DNA from: Paguma larvata
Lineage: Eukaryota; Chordata; Mammalia; Carnivora; Viverridae
Assembly: GCA_030068075.1 (NCBI GenBank)
Contig: CM057843.1
Location: 14,712,001-14,776,000, forward strand
Direction of reading: 5' to 3'
Length of the DNA: 64,000 nt
In this document: piece by piece, positions 52,001-61,000 of the stretch
How positions within the stretch are numbered: the first letter of the stretch is position 1
Layout of the letters: each line of letters starts with the position of its first letter
The notes under the pieces: generated by a model
Told to the model about the DNA's origin: nothing
The model's database searches: none
Seen by the model: only the letters and a program-made list of their open reading frames with translations
Position numbers and translations under genes: made by a program

Positions 52001-55000
52001 GTCAGATGCACGAGCCTGGAGTTCCCAAGACAGTTCAAGTCACAGACACAAAAACAAAACACCGGCAAAAGCTCAGGACAGGGCCTCCCACTCAGTAAGG
52101 TCTAAACATGCGGCAGCGATTACTGGTAATGAAAGGGGCCACGAAATGTTAAAAGGCTAACAGAAAGCCTCACTTCATTTCATTCCCATTCAATGGAAAA
52201 CCTCAAACCCGAGGGCACGTTAAAAAGTCCTTTGTCTTCACAGCCTGAGAAGCCATGTTCCTGACCGTGCAGCAGACATCGCCTGTCATGAGCACTGCCT
52301 CCAAGCCACGGAAGAGTACCAGTGGTTCCGAGGCAGGATGCTTTGCCGAGCACCAGCCAAACGAGTGGCTTTTTTATTTTCCCTTAAAGAAGGACTTAGG
52401 GGGCGCCTGGGTGGCTCAGTCAGCTGAGCGTCCGACTTCAGCTCAGCTCATGATCTCGCGGTCTGGGAGTTCGAGCCCCGCTTCGGGCTCTGTGCTGATG
52501 TCTCAGAGCCTGGAGCCTGCTTCGGATTCTTTGTCTGCCTCTCTCTGCCCCTCCCCCACTCATGCTCTGTCTCTGTCTCAAAAATAAATAAATATTTTTT
52601 AAAAAATTAAAAAAAAAAAAAAAGGACTTAGAACAAGAGAACAAGAGTAAATCCAAATTTTGGTCAAGTTTCCGTAGTTTTGCTCCAACTCCTGTCAGAG
52701 ACTCACACAGTCGCTCTCTGCTCGCGGGCTGCCTGCAATCTCCCGTGGGCACGCCCGGCGCCACGCACGTGATCAACAGGACAATAAGCATGAAATCACA
52801 GGCCACGTAAACTGCATTGTACTGACTTTTCCTTGACACCTTGAAGCTCAGTCAACAGGAAACGGAGATCGCACAATTCTAGGGGCGAGTGCATTTCCTA
52901 CTCGTGAGAATAGGAACTCGTGAGAATGGGTCTGTGTGCCCACCACCTCCCACACCTGGTCAGACAGAAACAGTACTTTTATGCCTCACTTAACCTTAAT
53001 TACCTTAACGACCTTATTTGTAACCTAATTTCATAACCTTAATAACTTTATGTAACAATTTGAAAAAAGTTTCACACCAAAACAAAGTAACAGGAAGAAA
53101 ACAGAAGGAAAAAAGTCACTTTTTGGTGCTCGGTTTCTGCAAATCTGTTAGCCCACGAACGGATAGGGTTCTCTGTTCTGAAATAAACACATTTATGACA
53201 ATTAGGTTTGGGCTTTGTTATGGACTAGATTATGTCCCCACAAACTATATGTTGAAGCCCTAACCGTTACCCAATGAGACTGTATTTGGAGACAATGCTT
53301 TTAAGGAGGCAATTAAGCTTAAATGAGGTCATGAGGGTGGGGCCCGAATCCACCAGGACTGGTGGTGTCCTTAGGAGAAGAGACATTCCAAGAGCACACG
53401 TGTCCAGCGGGAAGGTCACGTGAGGACAAAGCAAGAAGACTTCCTTCTGCAAGCCAGGAAGAAAGGTCCACTAGAAACCAATCCTGTTTGCACCCTGATC
53501 TGGGACTTCAACCTCCAAAACTGGGGGGAAAAAAAAAAAAAATTCTATTGTTGAAGCCACCCAGTCTGGGGTCGTCTGTGCTGACAGCCCACGCGGATTA
53601 ACAGAGGCTCCATGTGCATTCACAACCCACAGAATACTACCTCCCAGCAACAAACCTAGGAAAATGGACAACCTTGCACGATCTCTTCACAAGCACCATA
53701 AACACGCCATCCTGACATCCGGTCTGTGCACCCTTCTGCTACCCCGGAGGGCGCTTGCTCCAGGGTTCCCATTTTCCACAAAACCTCACAGGAAAAAAGC
53801 TGTTTATTATTCAAAGCTAAAACACATTCAAAACAAAACTTCAGTTTAAAAGCTGACAACATGGGCACCTGGGTGGCTCACTCAGTTAAGCATCCAACTC
53901 TTGATTTTGGCTCAGGCCACGATCTCCCGGTTCAGGAGTCTGGGCTCTGTACTGACCATGCAGAGCATGCTTGGGATTGTCTCTCCCTCTCAAAATTGAT
54001 AAATAAACTTAAAAAAATTTTTTAAGTAAAAGGCAACAATGTGCAGAAAAAAATAAAACAAAATCTAGTATTTCAGAAACTCCTGGAAGGTACAGAACTT
54101 CCTAAGCTTAAAATATGAGCGCCTACCGAGGAACATATATAAACAGCTCTGATTACATACAAAATTTAAACTCTGGTATTTAAAATCAAAACAGAAAAGT
54201 GACTGAGATGGAAGAAATATGTGCATACATAAGACATGAGCATATCTAAGATATTATTCATAGAGAGCAACTAAACGCACCGAAAATCCCCACATCAGAG
54301 CAGTCAATTCACAAATCTACAGAAACGTTAATAGTAATGTGAACTGAAATAAATTAGGACCTTTTTCTTTAGCAAAAACCCAAGAAAACATTTACTTTTT
54401 CAGGAGGTGGCCGATTTCATTTCTAAGTTTCTGGGGGTGACATTCTTTTCTACTGGGGCTTCTAGGGTCCTTAATTCTAATACGCAAGCATACGTATGAC
54501 ATATGTAAGTCAGTCTTCGTAAAAATCAAAGTAAATCAAACTCGACCCAACGAAGAGGGAAATGTAACCGATGATACTAAGTGGACAGATAAAAATGGCA
54601 ATGACCTAGACGCACAGGTATCTTCTAGATGACAACTGCCGTTTTAAAGACGCTCTGGTTGCGGCAACTGGACCATCTCAGGTGCTGCGTAAATCTTTGT
54701 TGACGGAATAAATACACTGTGCTCAAGTTTAAGGTCTCTATGCCATGAAAACACCAACAATACTTTTTCCTTAACGAAGCAATTCTTAAATAGTCAAAGG
54801 ACTAAGCCAGCAATTACAGATTTGGCTAGTGGAAGTCACAACTAAATTTAAGACTTTAAGATACCTTCACTGTCTTCTGGATTTTCTTCTTCATTAGAAG
54901 CTTCAATATCTTCATCCTCCTGAGCAGAAACAGTGGAAGCTACACTTTCACACTGTGACACATCTCGCTCTTCACGAGGCTTTCGTGAAGTCTAAGGAGT

Positions 55001-58000
55001 AAAAGAATATGAAATTAGGGGCGCCTGGGTGGCTCGGTTGGTTAAGCTTCCGACTCATGATTTCAGCTCACGTCGTGATCTCACGGTTCATGGGATCGAG
55101 CCCCACGTCGGGCTCTGCACTGACAGCACGGAGCCTGCTTGGAGTGCTCTCTCTTTCTCTCTCTGCCCTTCCCCCATTCACAATCTCTCTCGCGCTCTCA
55201 AAATAAACATTAAAAAAAGAATATTAATTTAGGATTTAAATAACTAAAAGAAAAAACCCAAACCTTTTCACGTCTGAAATAACCTAGAACACGAATACGC
55301 ACGTAAAAAACAAGAAGGCCTGCACGCCTGACGCCTGTTCTGGTTCATGTGTGGTTTCCTCTAGGGAACCGCTAACTGGCCTTTCTGTGCGGATGGATCG
55401 CTTTCATCAAAACAATCAAGAGTTACATTTGGACAATTTTTCAAACAACTCACCACCATACATGTACAAAGAGCCAAAAGTGACAAAATTCCTGCTATTC
55501 TCCCTCTCCAAATACTGCATTTTTCTACTAAAAACATACACATTTATTTTCTAACCAAAATAACATATTGATTAGAACGCTGAAGACCCAGAATTATGTT
55601 AAACACAAAAACTGCTCATAATTCCACCAGCAAGAGATCCTAAGTATGCTGATACATTTCCTTTCTGCCGTTTATATTCGTGTACATATGTATATACATG
55701 GAAACAGAACCAGGATGGCCCGATGGAGTTACATATCTTACCTTTTTAACCTACTATAATCATGAAGTGAACATACCTCTCTACATTATACATTCTTCAA
55801 AATTATATTAACGATTCCATAAAAGCAATCTATACTGATATAAAAAATATCTGGCCTCACAGAGATATGTGGTTGGAAAGTGAAGTGTATTTTAACATCT
55901 TTTCGGACAAGCATGGATATTATTCCTTGATACTGTACCAAAATTCAGCATGTAGTCATCTCTTAAAAGGTAACTGTGATATGAAATCTGAAACCATATC
56001 AATAAATTTTTTGTACTCTTATTAAAATCCATTCATCTACCCTGAACTTTGGTGTATTAAATCTTCTATCCACACAGGATATCCACTGTGACATCACGAA
56101 CTGGTCATTTGGAAAGCTCGGATTTACACACACTTTTAAAATCTGGACACGCTTCACTGCATATCAAAATATCACACATTTATCTTATCGGAAAAGTCTT
56201 TGAGTACTGGGAAGATGCTAGGCTCATGGGGAGGAATACAAACTTTCCAAACTTCCAACCCTTGCTTAAAAGTTTGAAATTTAAAAGTGGCAGCAAACAC
56301 TACTGCTTGCTTGCTTACGTGCTTTGAGAGACGGGGTCACCTATTTTCAAGAAATTATCGACTCTGGATCCAAGTCTGAAACCACAGTTTTTCTGCCATT
56401 TTGCCCACTGAAACTGACATCCCATAAAAAATGGCTTGGGACTCAAAAACAACTGCAAAGTGCTTTCCCAGGACCGAAGTGGGCACCTCAGGGTGGAACA
56501 GAAGGGCTTCACGTGACACTTGTCACTCCATCCCACCCACACGTAGCTCAAGGGTCAGGACTTAGTCAAGCTCGTTTTGACTGCTTCGCCGAGGACAAGG
56601 GAAGCTGGCATATTTGTTCGGAAACCGCAAACGCTGGAGATGAAGAGTACAGGGAGAATTTAGCACAGTGGTGTCCTGCCGTGATTCGTGCGAAGGCACC
56701 GACGTTCTCCCTCCCAACAACTCTGACACCGTCTGTGCAAATTCAGCACGGTGGGGGAAAGTAAGGACCATCTGAGTATTTTTACAAAATCAGTTCTGAC
56801 CTCATGGAATCCTCAAAGAGCTCCGTGGACTCTGAGAACGTGGGAACTTCCTCGCTAAGGAATTTTCAATAATTTACACTTTCGGGTTTTAGTACTTATC
56901 TCTGGGACTCTTTCTTTCTCTCTAACAGAATGGCTTTAAAACGCCAAATCAGTTCATTCAACAAGGTCTAAAGAACTCCAACTCAACTTTTCAATTCAAA
57001 CTCCAAAATGTTTCCATTTTTCAAATCCCATTATGGGAATTCGAAAGTACTGAACTGCCATCACTACTAACGCGAGTTTCACTCCTTGGACAGTAAACAG
57101 AGAAAAAGTCGACCTGTGCCGAGACGCCGGCACATCCTTTTACAGGTAAATGCAATCAAGAAAAACACAAGATGCAACAAAGTTTCTCTCTGAACCGGTA
57201 TTTCAAGCTCGAAGACAAAGCGAAAACAAAACAGAAACAAGATTAAAAAAGATGCCGACATACTCACCTTCTGCTTATGCTGCTGCAAAAGGTTGTCCAG
57301 GTTGTGTCGCCTTTTGTAGTTAAAATAGAAGTTTTTACACTGCGCTTCGCTTTTAGTTCCCACCATTTTGGCGATCGCTGCCCAGTTGCGACCATGTTCC
57401 ACGAGACCTAGGTTGTAAAAAGAGACCAGACATTAACTCAGCAGCCACCTGACAAACAAGAGAAATTATAATAAAATCAATCTAATCATGGTGTTCACAG
57501 TCACTAGCTCTAAAAGTATGTTTTCAATTATTCATTGGTATGTTTCAATACTTCCTTAACTATGTACTGACTCACAATGCACCGACAGCTCTATTTTGCC
57601 CCTCAAATTTTCAACATGTTCGCAAATGAAAGGGCTCAACCTTACCCTTGCTATGGGTTCCTGGAGAGCGAGGACAATGCTGGACACAGAGCAACAACCC
57701 AAGTACTTGTAAATTGAGTGATTAGGTACTTCTAAATCTTTGGAAACAGTGTATCAATATAAAGTTAATAATCACATAACACAAAATAAAAACATATATG
57801 ACTATATTTATAATTAGCCTGTCTTTAACCCATTCATAATCAAGAAATACCCTCAAAAAAATAAACCAGTTGTTTTTTTTTTATTTCTGTTTTTGTTTTA
57901 AAGCCTGTTGTAGGGGCCCCTGGGTGGCTCAGTCAGTTAAGCATCCAACTTCAGGTCAGGTCATGATCTCCCATTTTGTGGGTTCAAGCCCCGTGTCAGG

Positions 58001-61000
58001 TTCTGTGCTGACACCTCAGAGTCTGGAGCCTGCTTTGGACTCTGCATCCGTCTCTCTCTGCCCCTCCCCTGCGCATGCTCTGTCTCACTCTCTCAGAAAT
58101 AAACATTAAAAAAATTTTTTTTTTTAAAATAAATAAAAAGCCTATTAAATGCAATGCATCGCAGAAACTTATGCAATCTGACACTCTGTAGTCCAATTAT
58201 ATCCATACATACACCATGTCTGCAAGGAATGTGGCTATACAAATGTACATATGCACAGAGAGCTACACGGACAGGGATACACTTTAGACACAGGTGTATC
58301 CAAACAGGAGCTTCCAGTACGATTTAACAATTTATAGGAAGACATCAGTTCTTCAAGTAGCTGCTTTACTAATGACAATCAGAAGACCACTTCCAAATCC
58401 TGCCTGATGCAGAAGCAGAGCTGAAAGGAGGCTAAACAGTCACAGGGGGGTGCAGCTACCTGAAAAAGACGGCTCTGTGACGGAGCTAACAGCCACTTGT
58501 TCCGCTAGGACATTCTTTAGTTTTTTTAATGTTTTATTTTTTAGAGAGTACAAACAGGAGAGGGGCAGAGAGAGAGGGAGACACAATCCAAAGCAGGCTC
58601 CAGGCTCTGAGCTGTCAGCACAGAGCCCGACGCGGGGCTCGAACTCACGAACCATGACAGCATGACCTGAGCCAGAGTCGGGTGCTGAACCGACTGAGCC
58701 GCCCCTCCACCAGGACATTCTGATAATCAGACGAGAGTAAATGTGAATCTTTTACATGTAATCACGACAAAGCACAAATTTGCTAATCATGGCAAATAAA
58801 CTTCAAACAAAAATATTTTGAACACAAACTTTAAACTGCTATACCTTTGGTAAAGGTGGTTTACAGGATTCCTAAGTGTATCATTCATTATAGATTACAC
58901 AGAAAATAAATCTGAAATGTGTCACTAAAAAGGTCAACCCATTTACAGTAACTTCTCTTCAGAACTTTAAGGGAAATACTTAACCCCCAAAGAAGTTGGC
59001 TCATCGTTCTCAAAATTATTTTATCTAAAACAAACTATTTTTTATTTATAAACCAATTATTTATCCTATCAGAAATTGTACTTCAATTTTAAATTTTACT
59101 ACATTAATAAGCAACAACAGAAAAATAAAAGATTCCTAATGCTCCCGAGTAAGTAAGATCAGGGCCACACAGCGATGAGTGGCAGAGACAGAATTCAAAC
59201 CTTTGTCTGGCTCCAAAGCTCATGCCCTCCCCTTTGAATCGTGGTGCAGTTTCTCACTAGTTTATAACCAAATGCCTTACCAAATACAAATCGAAAAAAT
59301 ATGTACCATGCTATTAATTCCAAGTTTTAAAAAATAGAAAAGAGAGACTCTTTACATTAAAATGCCCTCCAAAACAACTTTAATAGCATTTAATCACAAC
59401 TATTCTGGAAGATGAAAACAGCCCACTAGCTCTCTAATGAAATAACATTCAAAATAAAACTGTACAGGGGCGCCTGGGTGGCTCAGTCGGTTAAGCCTCT
59501 GACTCTGGCTCAGGTCATGATCTCACAGCTCATGAGTTCAAGCCCTGCATTGATTTCTATGCTGACAGCTCAGAGCCTAGAGCCTGCCTCCGATTTTGTG
59601 TCTCCCTCTCTCTCTGCCCCTTCCCCACTCATGCGCGCACACTCTCTCTCTTTCAAATAAAAAAAGCATAGATTCTGGGGTACCTGGCCAGCTCAATCGG
59701 TTAAGCATCTGACTTTGGCTCAAGTCATGATCTCACAGTTCATAGGTTTAAGCCCCGTGCCGGGCTCTGTGCTGACAGCTGAGAGCCTGGAGCCTGCTTC
59801 ACATTCTGTGTCTCCCTCTCTGTCTGCCCCTCCCCTGCTCGCATTCTCTCTCTCTCTCAAAAATAAAAATAAACATTAAAATAAAGTCTTTAATAAATAA
59901 ATAAAACAAAACCGTACAGAGAGTCTTCAATCCCTCCAAAGGGGGCCTCTTACGGCGCAGTGAGGTACCTGAGAGGGTACGGTACCATCGTAAAGAACTC
60001 GAGTCTACTTCTGAATTCTACTTACCACTGTAGAAGAATTTCCTTCTTTTTGCAATTAAAACAATTGGGTCCCTCTGACTTATTACCAATAACCCTAAAA
60101 AAAACAAACCAAACCTAAACCAAAACAAAAACCCTGAAGAATCTCAAGTACTATCATTTACCTTTTTTAGCAACTTCCATTTCTTCTTCTGTCCATCGAG
60201 AGGTTTCTACAGGTTCTGTGGAAACTGAAATATAGACAGAGAAATACGAAGATCGATCCTTCATTCGCGGGTTATACGGCCCCGGCCTATTCACTGGACA
60301 TAAAGCCTGCTTGAAGCAGAAGGTGGAGTCAACTATGGAAACAAAATGGTGACCAGCCTCTCCCCCACCAACTACCGGGGAATGAATATTCAAAACCTCT
60401 CAGCCTCAGGATCTTTTACAATGTTCTTTGAAGCTCCACCCGTGTCTTCATGTTTGAACATCATTAGTTTATGTTCTAAGAAGTCCCACCTCACCCAGTG
60501 CCTGCACGCGTTATCCGAGCTCTGTCCCTCCTCTCCTACGGTGTCAAAGAAGAAACAACGCCCCCCCCCACTTCCTGTCCACTTCTCTCCTGTTCTCTGA
60601 ACCCCCATCTCCTCCTCACTCCCAGAGGCCCTTCTGTCCATCCTAAGTGCCTGACAGCTGGTAAACACAGATGGATCCCGGACTGAACGCGTTCTCTTTC
60701 ACTGTAGAAAGGAAAACAAAGACTATCACGCACGAAATGAGCTCTTGCTACATTCCCCGTCTCAACAGTACTAACATCCACCCACTCCTCAGACTAATTT
60801 TTTAATCTTCCCTCCTGTTTCCTACTCCCGTCCATGGATTATGTCCAATCTGAACCCACCTTCCTCTTGCCTGGGGCAGGGCCTGCATAATGACGCCCTT
60901 CCAGTCGGTCCTGGTCCCTCCGCCTCCAGCCCTTACCCTCTCCAACCTGACCTCCGCAATGGTCACCAGTTGGCTTTCTAAAACACCAATCTAATTACAG

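Noticed and set aside
51529..52068. 179-residue minus-strand open frame in an intron
   Set aside because: It has no similarity that I recognise and no fit to NCOR1 phases. It is probably chance in GC-rich old repeat sequence.
53216..53603. Possible endogenous retrovirus with coding genes
   Set aside because: Only a single MaLR-type LTR is present, with no gag, pol or env sequence nearby.
56324..56764. 146-residue plus-strand open frame
   Set aside because: Low-complexity intronic translation with no motif or gene context.
8209..59902. tRNA-like sequences at SINE heads
   Set aside because: They resemble tRNA because the SINE family derives from a tRNA. None forms an independent intact tRNA gene with proper ends.
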